Source of the DNA: Pseudomonadota bacterium
GTDB lineage: Bacteria > Pseudomonadota > Gammaproteobacteria > Burkholderiales > Ferrovaceae
NCBI GenBank assembly: GCA_021808815.1
Contig: JAKBAT010000002.1
Coordinates: forward strand, 1-43,186
Reading direction: 5' to 3'
Length of the DNA: 43,186 bases
The position numbers and the translations under genes are program-made. Below are positions 1 through 9,584 of the stretch, piece by piece (the first letter of the stretch is position 1; every line of letters starts with the position of its first letter). The notes beneath the pieces were generated by a model. It had not been told where the DNA came from. It saw only the letters and a list, made by a program, of their open reading frames with translations, and searched no databases.

Positions 1-25
1 CTTTTCCTTCACGATTTTCCAGCAT
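1..25 (-). CDS. Partial CDS (N-terminus only, runs off window): probable peroxiredoxin / peroxiredoxin-glutaredoxin hybrid
   Basis: Reverse strand reads AAGGAG-N6-ATG CTG GAA AAT CGT GAA GGA AAA (MLENREGK), resembling the M(F/L)ENREGQ start of Prx5/Grx hybrid peroxiredoxins; divergent from oxyR. Only 8 codons visible. Confidence 0.5.
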
Positions 26-98
26 GGGGTTCTCCTTGATCAAATCTGGCTCAAACCCTCCAGGTCGAGGGCACTGGAGCCACTGTACCGGGCGGCAC

Positions 99-150
99 TT
101 GATATATCAAATTGATTATTTATTATTTTGTGATATTATTTAGTTATCAC
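99..150. promoter_or_regulatory. Candidate OxyR operator/promoter region between divergent peroxiredoxin and oxyR
   Basis: AT-rich block with perfect palindrome TTGATATATCAA (99-110), ATCAA-A-TTGAT (106-116) and interrupted palindrome GTGATA-N9-TATCAC (130-150), LysR-type dyad geometry. Confidence 0.5.
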
Positions 151-172
151 GCAGCCATCGGAATGGCAGACC

Positions 173-1102
173 ATGAACCTCAATGAATTGCGTTATGTGG
201 TGAGCGTTGCACGGGAACGCAGTTTCCGCCGGGCGGCGGACAAATGCTTCGTCAGCCAGCCGGCACTCTCCACCGGCATCCAGAAGCTCGAAGAGGAACT
301 TGGGCAGAAAATCTTCGAGCGTTCACGCACGGAAGTGCGCCTGACGCCAGCGGGAGAAGGCCTGGTGGTTCAGGCCGCGCTCATCCTGGAGGAAGTGGAA
401 CGGTTGCGCCTGCTTGCGCGGCAAGGGACGGACCCGCTGGTCGGCCCCCTCAAACTGGGTGTCATTCATACGGTAGGGCCTTACCTTTTACCGGATCTGA
501 TCGCCGAACTGCACCGTCGGGCGCCCCAAATGCCGCTGCAGGTGGAGGAAAACACCACGGAACGCCTCGAGGAACAGTTGCGCCAGGGCGCCCTCGACGT
601 GGCATTGCTGGCATTGCCGGTCAGCGCGCCAGGACTCGATACCAGCGTGCTCTACCGCGAGCAATTCGAGGTGGTCGTACCCCATTCCCATCGCTGGAGC
701 CGACGCGCCTCGATCCGGTCCAGTGAATTGGGAACGGAACAGGTGCTGCTCCTGCCGTCGGTACACTGTTTCAGCACCCAGGTGGTGGAAACCTGCCCCG
801 AACTGGGGGGCAAACAGGGGTTGGTCCAGCAGGGCAACAGCCTGGAGACCCTGCGCAACATGGTGGCTTCCGGTATGGGCATTACGGTGCTGCCAGCCAG
901 TGCCAACAACCCGAAATACCGTAGTCGCCTGCTGCACATCCTGCCCTTCAAGGCACCGGCCCCAGTGCGGGAAATCGGCATGGTCTGGCGCAAGAGCTAT
1001 ACCCGTCTGGAGGCCCTGAAAGTGATCCAGGCGGGAGTACAGCAACTCAAGCTGCGAGGAATAGAGCCCTGCCCCGTCAATGGGGAGTGGGAGAACGCTT
1101 GA
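173..1102 (+). CDS. oxyR: LysR-family hydrogen-peroxide-sensing regulator OxyR
   Basis: N-terminal LysR HTH (MNLNELRYVVSVARERSFRRAADKCFVSQPALSTGIQKLEEELG); HCFSTQVVETC has two Cys 9 residues apart, as Cys199/Cys208 of E. coli OxyR. Confidence 0.9.
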   Translation: MNLNELRYVVSVARERSFRRAADKCFVSQPALSTGIQKLEEELGQKIFERSRTEVRLTPAGEGLVVQAALILEEVERLRLLARQGTDPLVGPLKLGVIHTVGPYLLPDLIAELHRRAPQMPLQVEENTTERLEEQLRQGALDVALLALPVSAPGLDTSVLYREQFEVVVPHSHRWSRRASIRSSELGTEQVLLLPSVHCFSTQVVETCPELGGKQGLVQQGNSLETLRNMVASGMGITVLPASANNPKYRSRLLHILPFKAPAPVREIGMVWRKSYTRLEALKVIQAGVQQLKLRGIEPCPVNGEWENA

Positions 1103-2642
1103 GGAGGTACACCAGGGGAATGAATGCCACGAACAGCAGGGCCAGCTCCCTGAAATTGTCCAAAAAGGCCAGCAGTCCCGCCTGCTGCTGCACGAAGGCA
1201 TAGAGCGTTGCCTGCGCTTTCACGGCCGCATCCCCCACAGCGCCCCCCTGCCGGGCGATGGCCTGGGTCAGGGCAAGCCAGGTCTCCTGTGTGATCGGTG
1301 AAAAGTCGCTCACATGGGCCACCAGATCCACCTGGTGTCGCTGCGTCCCCTGGGTCAGCCAGGTCTGCACCAAGGAAATGCCAAAACTTCCTCCCAGGTT
1401 GCGAAACAGGTTGATGAGGGCAGACGCATTGCTGCTCTTGACCATGGGCATTTCAGCAAATGCGGCCGTATTGATGGGAATGAAGAGGAATCCCAGGCCA
1501 ATCCCCTGCAACACACGCAGCAAGGCAATGGACCAGTAATCGGCCTGCAGGTCGAGGTGGGCCATCAGGTACAGTGCCAGGGCATTGCACAGGATGCCAA
1601 AGGTGATCATGTGGCGAACATCCATGCGACTGACCAGGAAGCCGATGAGGGGCATGAAGAACAGCACGGTCAGTCCTCCCGGCGAGAGCACCATCCCGGC
1701 ATCGGTGGCGGAGTATCCCAGCAGGGTCTGCACGAACAGGGGCAACAGCACCGTGCTGCCGAACAGGACAAACCCCAGCATGAAGATCAGCACGTTGCTG
1801 ATCAGGAAGTTGCGTTGCAGCAACAGGCGCACATCCATCATGGGGTTGCGCTGGCGCCATTCCCAGAAGGGGAGCAACAGCAGGGCCCCGAGGGACACGA
1901 CGGTCATCGTGACGATGAAACGGGAATCGAACCAGTCTTCCTGCTGTCCCTTGTCCAGCACGATTTGCAGGCACCCAAACCCCAGCGAAAGCAGCGCAAA
2001 CCCGATGTAATCGATTTTGAAACCATGGGACAGGAGATCCCGCCGCTGGGTCGCGAAATGCGGAGGGTCGAATACCAGGCGTGACGTCAGGTAGAGCGAC
2101 AGGATGCCCACGGGCACATTGATCAGGAAAATCCAGCGCCAGGTGAACGTATCGGTGATCCATCCTCCGATCGTGGGGCCGATGGCAGGTGCCATGACCG
2201 TGGTGATGCCGTAAACGGCAAAGGCCATGCCCCGTTTCGCGGGGGGGAACGTATCGGCGAGTATCGCCTGCGAACAAGGCTGGAGTCCCCCACCTCCAAA
2301 ACCCTGGAGCGACCGGAAAAGAATGAGCATGGTCAGGTTGGGCGCCAGACCGCACAGGAGGGAACTGGCCGTGAACAGCGCCACGCACAGCATGTAAAAA
2401 CGCCGCCGGCCCATCAGTGTGGACAGCCAGCCACTCATGGGCAGCACGATGGCATTGGAAACCAGGTAAGACGTCAGCACCCAGGTGGATTCCTCCTGCC
2501 CGGCCGCCATGTCACCGGCAATATGGCGCAGGGACACGTTGGCAATGGAAATGTCGAGCACTTCCATGAACGTCGTGAGGGCGACGGTCACGGCAACCAG
2601 CCAGGGATTGGGGACCGGGATCCCCTGCGCGGAGGCAGTCAT
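1077..2642 (-). CDS. emrB: DHA2-family MFS multidrug transporter, EmrB-like
   Basis: 521 aa, about 14 hydrophobic segments; FMEVLDISIANVSLRHIAGDMAAGQEESTWVLTSYLVSNAIVLPMSGWL is typical of EmrB/QacA; follows an EmrA-like adaptor. Confidence 0.88.
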   Translation of the reverse strand: MTASAQGIPVPNPWLVAVTVALTTFMEVLDISIANVSLRHIAGDMAAGQEESTWVLTSYLVSNAIVLPMSGWLSTLMGRRRFYMLCVALFTASSLLCGLAPNLTMLILFRSLQGFGGGGLQPCSQAILADTFPPAKRGMAFAVYGITTVMAPAIGPTIGGWITDTFTWRWIFLINVPVGILSLYLTSRLVFDPPHFATQRRDLLSHGFKIDYIGFALLSLGFGCLQIVLDKGQQEDWFDSRFIVTMTVVSLGALLLLPFWEWRQRNPMMDVRLLLQRNFLISNVLIFMLGFVLFGSTVLLPLFVQTLLGYSATDAGMVLSPGGLTVLFFMPLIGFLVSRMDVRHMITFGILCNALALYLMAHLDLQADYWSIALLRVLQGIGLGFLFIPINTAAFAEMPMVKSSNASALINLFRNLGGSFGISLVQTWLTQGTQRHQVDLVAHVSDFSPITQETWLALTQAIARQGGAVGDAAVKAQATLYAFVQQQAGLLAFLDNFRELALLFVAFIPLVYLLKRSPTPH

Positions 2643-2645
2643 GAC

Positions 2646-3776
2646 TCAGTGCGTGGATTCCGTCAGGATCACCTTGGGTTCCACCGACATGCCAGGGGCC
2701 AGGCGGGACAGGGCGTCCGGTTTTTCATCGAAGATAATCTTGACAGGCAGGCGTTGCACCACCTTGACGAAGTTGCCACTGGCATTTTCCGGAGGCAACA
2801 GGCTGAAACGGGCCCCCGTCCCCGGCTGGAAACTGTCCACGTGCGCCTTGAAGACACGCCCCGGGAAAGCGTCCACCTTCACTTCCACTGACTGCCCCAC
2901 CTGCATGCGACGCAGCTGGGTTTCCTTGAAGTTGGCCACCACCCACGGATTGCCGTATACGATGGCCATCACGGCAGGGCCTGATTGCAGCAGCTGGCCC
3001 TGGAAAATGGAACGGCGCGCCACGCGACCTTCCACCGGAGCCACCAGATGCGTATATCCCAGGTCGCGACGGGCCTCCTCCAGGGCCGCCCTGGCCTCTT
3101 CCACCGAGGCCAGCCCGCTTTGCTCCTGGGCCTGCTTGAGCGCAACCTGGCGGGGCCCCGAGCGTGCTTCGGCAACGCGTGCTTCGGCCTGCGCCACCTG
3201 GGCCTCTGCCGAAGACAGTTGCGCCGCAGCCGCCTGGTCTGCCGTCACCATCTGGTCGAAACGCTGGCGGGAGACTTCGTCCTTCTGATAAAGCGCCTGG
3301 TAGCGTACGGCATCCGCATGCGCCAGCCGGGCCTGGGCCTGGGCCTGGGTGCGCAATGCCCGTGCGCTTTCCAGGGCGCCCTGTGCCTGCTCGATGAGCG
3401 CCTGGCTGGTGGTGGACACCACGGACACGTCCTGGTGCGCTGCCCCGTGGCGGGCCTGGGATGCTGCCAGGGCTGCTTCGGCCTGCTGCACGCGCAATTC
3501 GTAATCCTTCGGATCGATCTCGGCCAGGACATCCCCGGGCTTCACCCACTGGTTGTCGTTGACCAGCACCCGTATCACGTACCCGCCCACATGCGGGCTG
3601 ATTTGCACGATGTTGGCCTCGATGAAGGCATCATCCGTGGTTTCCTGGTTGCGGGTTGCAAACCATAAGCCCAGGAACCCCAACCCCACCGCCACGGCCG
3701 CGGCCAGGGCCGCCTTGCGCAGCCAGGGACGTTGGGGAGTCGTTGCAGTTTCAGTGGGCAGGGGTTGATCACTCAT
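2646..3776 (-). CDS. emrA: HlyD/EmrA-family membrane fusion protein
   Basis: Single N-terminal TM, QETTDDAFIEANIVQISPHVGGYV biotinyl-lipoyl-like motif, coiled coil; 3 bp upstream of emrB. Confidence 0.88.
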   Translation of the reverse strand: MSDQPLPTETATTPQRPWLRKAALAAAVAVGLGFLGLWFATRNQETTDDAFIEANIVQISPHVGGYVIRVLVNDNQWVKPGDVLAEIDPKDYELRVQQAEAALAASQARHGAAHQDVSVVSTTSQALIEQAQGALESARALRTQAQAQARLAHADAVRYQALYQKDEVSRQRFDQMVTADQAAAAQLSSAEAQVAQAEARVAEARSGPRQVALKQAQEQSGLASVEEARAALEEARRDLGYTHLVAPVEGRVARRSIFQGQLLQSGPAVMAIVYGNPWVVANFKETQLRRMQVGQSVEVKVDAFPGRVFKAHVDSFQPGTGARFSLLPPENASGNFVKVVQRLPVKIIFDEKPDALSRLAPGMSVEPKVILTESTH

Positions 3777-3793
3777 GAATGAGCTCCAGCGGG

Positions 3794-5140
3794 TCAGGGG
3801 CGCACATATTGCAAACGTCCCTCGGACAGTTCGAAATTGATCACGGCCATGGCATAGGCCGCCAGAGCATCGATGTGGGCGCTCTGGGCACCCGCCAGGT
3901 TGGCCTGGGCATCCACCAGTTCAAGGTTGTCGGCCACGCCCTGCTTGAAGCGGTCGCGCGATTGATCCAGCAGGCGGTCTGACAACGACAGGGTGGTCTC
4001 CGCCGTGGCAATCTGATCCAGGCTCGTCTGCAGGGCAATATAGGCAAGGCGAACATCTTCCTCTACCTGCTGTCGGGTATCACGCAACTCCAGCTCCGCC
4101 TGGCGCATGCGGCTCGCGGCTGCATCCTGCCGGGCCGAGATGGCCCCGCCCTCCAGCAGGGGCATGGTCATCTGGACGCCAAAGCTGTAGGTGCGGTAAT
4201 CGTTGTGGGTCGGGGTCACGCCACTGGACCCCATGTCGCCCATCACGCTTACTGCCGGATAGTTTTCAGCCAAGGTGGCACGACGTTCCGTGTCCCGTTG
4301 GTGGACGACTTCTTCCAGTGCCTGCAACTCCGGCCGCTGGTGCAATGCCTGGTCGATGGAAGGTGCGAGGGGGGGCAAAGGGGCATTGGAGTACGCCAGC
4401 CGATCCACCAGGATCAGGGGAACGTCCATGGGCAGCCCCAGGGCCCGGTGCAACCGGGTATCGGCTTCGCTGGCGACCTGGCGTGCCTGGCGCAGCATCA
4501 GCGTATTGCGGGCATGGACGGCCTGGGCACGGACCACATCCACGCCAGTGGCCAGCCCGGCGCTCTGCTGGTCCCTCGCCAGCATCAGCAGGCTCTGCGA
4601 TAGGTCGAAATTGGACATGGCCGCTTTGACCGCTTCCTGGGCACGCAACGATTCCACATAATTCAGCGCCGCGGCCCCGGCCATTTGCTGGGCCGTGGCA
4701 TCCGCATGCAGCCGTGCCGCATCCACCGCATATCGCGAGGCATCGATGTCCCGCAGGCGTGCCAGGTCGAACACCCGCTGGGTAAAGCGCACCCTTGCAT
4801 CGAAAGTGTCGAAGGGACCAATCATGGTGGGAAACCCGGGCAGGTTGAGCCCCATGGCTTTCAGGTTTTCGGTTTGGCGGACCTGGAAGGTTTTGAAATC
4901 CACCGCAGGACGGTACCGGGACGCTGTTTCCTCGGCGTGGGCCGCAGTTTCCACGGCCTGTTCCCGAGCGGCCAGCACAGTGACCTGGTGTTCCACGGCC
5001 AGGGTCTTGGCGTCCTGCAAGGTCAGGTGCAACACGACGGGCGCCGGCGCATCCATGTCCTGGGCAAGGGTCGCGCGGATGATGCAGCCCAACAGGCATC
5101 CGGCCAGCAAGGCACGGCGGCAGGCGGGCGACATTTTCAT
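3794..5140 (-). CDS. TolC-family outer membrane efflux protein
   Basis: Signal peptide, OEP repeat pattern (LTLQDAKTLAVEHQVTVLAAREQ..., FKQGVADNLELVDAQANLAGAQ). Start MKMSPACRRALL at 5140 overlaps panB stop as ATGA; the ORF track gives 5152. Confidence 0.85.
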   Translation of the reverse strand: MKMSPACRRALLAGCLLGCIIRATLAQDMDAPAPVVLHLTLQDAKTLAVEHQVTVLAAREQAVETAAHAEETASRYRPAVDFKTFQVRQTENLKAMGLNLPGFPTMIGPFDTFDARVRFTQRVFDLARLRDIDASRYAVDAARLHADATAQQMAGAAALNYVESLRAQEAVKAAMSNFDLSQSLLMLARDQQSAGLATGVDVVRAQAVHARNTLMLRQARQVASEADTRLHRALGLPMDVPLILVDRLAYSNAPLPPLAPSIDQALHQRPELQALEEVVHQRDTERRATLAENYPAVSVMGDMGSSGVTPTHNDYRTYSFGVQMTMPLLEGGAISARQDAAASRMRQAELELRDTRQQVEEDVRLAYIALQTSLDQIATAETTLSLSDRLLDQSRDRFKQGVADNLELVDAQANLAGAQSAHIDALAAYAMAVINFELSEGRLQYVRP

Positions 5141-5934
5141 GAACTGTAGCAATGTTCCGGGCCGGGAAACCGGCCTGCTTTCACTTCCGCCACGTACAGC
5201 TTCACTGCTTCCTCGATGGAACCCGTTTCGCGGATGAAAGGACGTACGAAACGGGGAGAGATATAAGCTCCCAGCCCCAGCATGTCATAAATCACCAGCA
5301 CCTGACCGCTGCAACGGGGGCTGGCGCCGATGCCGATGGTGGGAATGGAGACGGCATCGCACACCCGATCGGCCAATGCCAGCGGAATTGCCTCCATCAG
5401 CAACAGGCTGGCGCCTGCCTCCTGCAACGCCCTGGAAGACGCGATGATGCGCTCGGCAGCAGCGCTTTCCCGTCCCTGGACCTTGAATCCGCCCACCTGA
5501 TGTACCGACTGGGGTGTCAGGCCCACGTGCGCGCATACCGGAATGCCGCGGCTCACCAGAAACTCCACCGTGGGCACCATTTCCTGGCCGCCTTCGATTT
5601 TCACCATCTGCGCCCCGGCCCGCATCAGTTCTGCAGCATTCCGGAATGTTTCCTGCGGCGTGATCTGCGAACTGCCAAAAGGCATGTCTGCCAGGATGAA
5701 CACCGAGTGCGACCCCCGCACCACGCAGGCGGTATGGTAGGCCACGTTTTCGATGCTCACGGGCAGGGGCGAGTCATGGCCCTGTACCACCATTCCGAGG
5801 GAATCCCCCACCAGCAGGACATCAACGCCGGCATTTTCCAGGACTCGCGCAAAACTGGAGTCATAACAGGTCAGCATGGCAATTTTTTCACCGCTGGCGT
5901 GCAGGGCTTGCAAATCAAGCAGGGTCTTGCGCAT
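5137..5934 (-). CDS. panB: 3-methyl-2-oxobutanoate hydroxymethyltransferase
   Basis: MLTCYDSSFARVLENAGVDVLLVGDSLGMVVQGHDSPLPVSIENVAYHTACV and VPTVEFLVSRGIPVCAHVGLTPQSVHQVGGFKVQG are PanB signatures. Confidence 0.95.
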   Translation of the reverse strand: MRKTLLDLQALHASGEKIAMLTCYDSSFARVLENAGVDVLLVGDSLGMVVQGHDSPLPVSIENVAYHTACVVRGSHSVFILADMPFGSSQITPQETFRNAAELMRAGAQMVKIEGGQEMVPTVEFLVSRGIPVCAHVGLTPQSVHQVGGFKVQGRESAAAERIIASSRALQEAGASLLLMEAIPLALADRVCDAVSIPTIGIGASPRCSGQVLVIYDMLGLGAYISPRFVRPFIRETGSIEEAVKLYVAEVKAGRFPGPEHCYSS

Positions 5935-5940
5935 GAGGTC

Positions 5941-8097
5941 TCAGACTCCCGAAAAATCCTGTTCCGATAAAGGCAGACGATAAACACGGCGCCCGGTCAG
6001 CGCAAACAGGGCATTGCACACCGCAGGGGCAATCGGCGGGGTACCCGGCTCGCCGACCCCTCCCGGATCCGCCGAAGAGTCTGCCAGGACCACCTCCACG
6101 ACAGGCATTTCGTTCATGCGCAGCAGCGGATAGTCGTGGAAATTCGATTGGGCGACCCGTCCACCCTCCAGCGTGATCTGTCCATGCAAGGCAGCCGTCA
6201 GCCCGAAGACCATACCGCCTTCCAGCTGGGCTACCACGATGTCCGGGTGCACGACGCGACCCACGTCGGCTGCAATGGTCACGTGATGTACCCGTGGCCG
6301 GTTCTCCACGATGGAAACCTCGGCCACCTGGGCCACGATGCTGCCGAAGGACTCCACCAGCGCTATGCCCCGTGCGTGGCCAGCCGGCAGCGCGGTTCCC
6401 CATTGGGCCTTGCGCGCGACCAGGTCGAGCACTGCCTGATGGCGAGGGGAAGATTGCAGCAGATTGCGTCGGAAGGTATAGGGATCCTGCCCGGCGGCAT
6501 GGGCGAGTTCATCCACGAAGGATTCCGAGAAGAAGGAATTCTGGGAATGCCCCACGGACCGCCAGAACCAGACACGCACCCCGGCCTCAAAGGGAATCCA
6601 CTGCGTCTTGAAGCGGGGCAAGGCATACGGAATGTCGGCCAGCCCCTCCACCGCCGAGCGGTCCACGTCGCCCTGCATCAGGGCCGCTTCGAAGCCGGTG
6701 CCGCGGGCAATGGAATCCGTCACGGTGGTGGCATGCCAGTCCGTCACACGACCTTCGGCATCGAGGTGCGCGCGCAACGCACAGATGGCCATGGGGCGGT
6801 AATAGGTGGCCTGGAGGTCGTCCTCGCGCGTCAGCACCACTTTGACGGGCAACTGCAACGCTTTGGACAACAGCACCGCATCGGCCACGAAATCGGGGGC
6901 GAAGCGGCGTCCGAACCCGCCACCCAGGTACTGCGTATGGATGGCAATGTTCTCCAGCGGCAGGCCGGTGAGGTGTGCCACCAGCTGCTGGTTCGGCCCC
7001 TGGGCCTGCGTCCCGACCCAGCACTGTGCTCCCTGTGCCTGCACCCAGGCCGTGCAATTGAGCGGTTCCATGGTGGCATGGGCGAGATAGGGCACTTCAT
7101 ACAGGGATTCCACGGTGCGTCCACCCGGCACCGAAGCTTCTTCGCCCCGGGAAACGGCAACAATCGCTCCCGCACCGGAAGCCGCCCGGGATTTCATTTC
7201 TGTGCGAAACCGGGCGGAGTCTGCCGCAACCGGCGGCTCACCCCATTGGATGGAAAGTGCGCGTCGCCCCTGAAGGGCTTGCCAGGTGGTATCCGCCAAA
7301 ACGGCCACCCCCTGGTAGGAGGGCGCATCCAGGGGAACCACGAAACGAACGCCCGGAATCTTGAGGGCGTCACTCGCCTCGAAATGCAGGCGCGGGGCCC
7401 CCAGTACCGGCGGTCGTGCCACCACGGCCGTGAGCAGCCCCGGCATGCGCATGTCCAGTCCAAAACGGGCAGCACCGGTGGATTTCACGCGGGCATCCAC
7501 CCGCGGCACGGATTTGCCCAACAGCGTGAAGTCCTTTGGATCCTTGAGCGTGACCCGGGTGGGCACGGGGATTCTGGCAGCCGCATCCGCCATGCCGCCA
7601 AAGGTGGCCCGGCGCAAACCGGCACTCAATTCTCCTTGGTGGACGTGCACATCCTCCAGCGCCACGTTCCAGCGGGTTGCTGCCGCCTGACGCAATAACC
7701 AGCGCATGCCGGCCCCTGCCTGTCGCAGTGGCAGCCACATGGCTCGAACCGAGGAAGAACCGCCGGTCGCCTGGGTATGAAACCAGGGATGCGCAAACTG
7801 GGGCCCCACGGGGGCGAATTCGATGCGAATGCTGGACCAGTCGGCGTCCAGTTCCTCGGCAAGCAGCATGGGCAATGCAGTCATCACCCCCTGCCCCATT
7901 TCGGATTTGTCCACCAGGATGGTGAGCACGCCAGTGGGTTCGAGCCGCACCCAGGGATTGGGAGAAAACGGGGTATTCGGGGCAGCGCCCTGCGCCGCAG
8001 GGCGCCAACCCAGCATGAACCCGCCACCGGCAAGGGCGACACTTTGGAGGAATCCACGGCGATCGATGCGCATGAGCGTCTCAGGATCCTGGGTCAT
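5941..8097 (-). CDS. Molybdopterin-dependent oxidoreductase large subunit, isoquinoline 1-oxidoreductase beta (IorB)-like, Tat-exported
   Basis: Twin-arginine leader [61 protein letters not shown]-terminal [32 protein letters not shown] of the xanthine dehydrogenase family. Start may be 8073. Confidence 0.85.
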   Translation of the reverse strand: MTQDPETLMRIDRRGFLQSVALAGGGFMLGWRPAAQGAAPNTPFSPNPWVRLEPTGVLTILVDKSEMGQGVMTALPMLLAEELDADWSSIRIEFAPVGPQFAHPWFHTQATGGSSSVRAMWLPLRQAGAGMRWLLRQAAATRWNVALEDVHVHQGELSAGLRRATFGGMADAAARIPVPTRVTLKDPKDFTLLGKSVPRVDARVKSTGAARFGLDMRMPGLLTAVVARPPVLGAPRLHFEASDALKIPGVRFVVPLDAPSYQGVAVLADTTWQALQGRRALSIQWGEPPVAADSARFRTEMKSRAASGAGAIVAVSRGEEASVPGGRTVESLYEVPYLAHATMEPLNCTAWVQAQGAQCWVGTQAQGPNQQLVAHLTGLPLENIAIHTQYLGGGFGRRFAPDFVADAVLLSKALQLPVKVVLTREDDLQATYYRPMAICALRAHLDAEGRVTDWHATTVTDSIARGTGFEAALMQGDVDRSAVEGLADIPYALPRFKTQWIPFEAGVRVWFWRSVGHSQNSFFSESFVDELAHAAGQDPYTFRRNLLQSSPRHQAVLDLVARKAQWGTALPAGHARGIALVESFGSIVAQVAEVSIVENRPRVHHVTIAADVGRVVHPDIVVAQLEGGMVFGLTAALHGQITLEGGRVAQSNFHDYPLLRMNEMPVVEVVLADSSADPGGVGEPGTPPIAPAVCNALFALTGRRVYRLPLSEQDFSGV

Positions 8098-8992
8098 GCG
8101 GCCTGAACCTGCGAATCAGGCTGGAAGTGTCCCAGCGGCCACCTCCCATCGCCTGGACTTCCGCATAAAACTGGTCCACCAGCGCCGTGAGGGGCAACAG
8201 GGCATGATTGTTCCGGGCTTCGGCCAGGACCAGGCCCAGATCCTTGCGCATCCAGTCCACGGCAAAGCCAAAATCGAACCGGTCTTCCACCATGGTCCTG
8301 CCGCGATTGTCCATTTGCCAGGACTGTGCGGCACCTTTTGAAATCACCTCCAGCACCCGCAAGGGATCCAGCCCGGCACGCTGCGCAAACTGCAGGGCTT
8401 CGGACAACCCCTGGAGCAGTCCGGCGATGCAGATCTGGTTGACCATTTTGGTCAACTGGCCGGCGCCCGATGGGCCCATCCAGGTAGCGGCCTTGGCATA
8501 TGTCCGCAACAGGGATTCAACGCGGGCAAAGGCGGAGGGATCCCCGCCACACATGATGGTCAATTGCCCTTTCTCCGCTCCCACCTGACCGCCTGATACC
8601 GGGGCGTCGACGAATTGCGCCCCCTGCCTTGCACAAGCATCGGCAAACTCGCGCGCCACCGTTGCAGAGGCCGTGGTATGGTCCACCAGCACAGTGCCGG
8701 GGCGCAGGCCTGACAGCACGCCCTCCGGACCATGAACGACGCTGCGCAGGTCATCGTCGTTGCCCAGGCACATGAACACGACTTCGGCAGCCGCCACCGC
8801 CGCCTTGGGCGTTTCGCCAAGCTTCCCTCCCGGATGGGCTGCCACCCAGCGTTCCGCCTTTGCAGTCGTGCGGTTAAACACCGTGACCAGGTGCCCCTCC
8901 GTGTGCAAATGACCGGCCATGGGGTACCCCATGACCCCCAGTCCCAGAAAGGCCACGTTGCATTGACCGGTTGCGTTTTCTCTCATGCGCAT
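8081..8992 (-). CDS. NAD(P)-dependent beta-hydroxyacid dehydrogenase (3-hydroxyisobutyrate dehydrogenase / tartronate semialdehyde reductase family)
   Basis: VAFLGLGVMGYPMAGHL Rossmann motif, FVDAPVSGGQVGAEKGQLTIMCGG, GPSGAGQLTKMVNQI. Confidence 0.88.
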   Translation of the reverse strand: MRMRENATGQCNVAFLGLGVMGYPMAGHLHTEGHLVTVFNRTTAKAERWVAAHPGGKLGETPKAAVAAAEVVFMCLGNDDDLRSVVHGPEGVLSGLRPGTVLVDHTTASATVAREFADACARQGAQFVDAPVSGGQVGAEKGQLTIMCGGDPSAFARVESLLRTYAKAATWMGPSGAGQLTKMVNQICIAGLLQGLSEALQFAQRAGLDPLRVLEVISKGAAQSWQMDNRGRTMVEDRFDFGFAVDWMRKDLGLVLAEARNNHALLPLTALVDQFYAEVQAMGGGRWDTSSLIRRFRPHDPGS

Positions 8993-9016
8993 GAACTCCT
9001 GTATTCGAACGGATAC

Positions 9017-9574
9017 TCAGGGCTTGAGTGCCATTTTATAGTTCACCCGGACATCCGTGGCAACGGAATCCGGATCAGCCCAAACCCCTTCCCCGACCTT
9101 GAAATCGGATCGACGCAAGGTAGTGCTTCCTTCCGCATACAGCTGTCCTGCCACCGTGTGCACCTGCAGGGGCAAGGTCAGGTCCCGCACAATGCCCTTG
9201 ATGGTGATATGTCCTGCCACTTCAAAGCGGTCGCCCCCGAGGGCACGAAATGCCGTGGATTCAAACACGGCTTTGGGAAATGCGGCCACGTTGAACCAGC
9301 TTTTTCCCTTGATTTCCGATTCGGAATCCTCAGAGGCCAGGTCGATGCTTGCCAAATCCACGGCAAGGCGGGCATGGCTGTGCGCCAGGTCAGTGGGCTT
9401 GAACAGGATGTCGGCGTCAAAGTGCTGGAACCTGCCTTGCACGGGGGCTCCCATCTGTTCCCCCACAAAGGTCAATGCGCTTTTTTCAGCAATGATCCCG
9501 GACGCCCGCGCGGACATCCCGGCCAGCCCCAGGACAGCGGCAATCCACAACATTTTCAAAGGGCGCAAACGCAT
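9017..9574 (-). CDS. YceI-family periplasmic protein
   Basis: Signal peptide then SALTFVGEQMGAPVQGRFQHFDADILFKP..., KGIVRDLTLPLQV; paired with cytochrome b561. Confidence 0.88.
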   Translation of the reverse strand: MRLRPLKMLWIAAVLGLAGMSARASGIIAEKSALTFVGEQMGAPVQGRFQHFDADILFKPTDLAHSHARLAVDLASIDLASEDSESEIKGKSWFNVAAFPKAVFESTAFRALGGDRFEVAGHITIKGIVRDLTLPLQVHTVAGQLYAEGSTTLRRSDFKVGEGVWADPDSVATDVRVNYKMALKP

Positions 9575-9584
9575 GGGCTCTTTC

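Noticed and set aside
244-1201. Overlapping alternative-frame ORFs over oxyR (244..726 +, 488..1201 -, 652..993 -)
   Set aside because: High-GC shadow ORFs with low-complexity Arg/Pro/Gly composition opposite a well-supported CDS.
6136-7698. 520-aa plus-strand ORF antisense to the IorB-like gene
   Set aside because: Long but low-complexity, His/Gly/Arg-rich and without domain-like signatures; expected antisense openness of a GC-rich CDS.
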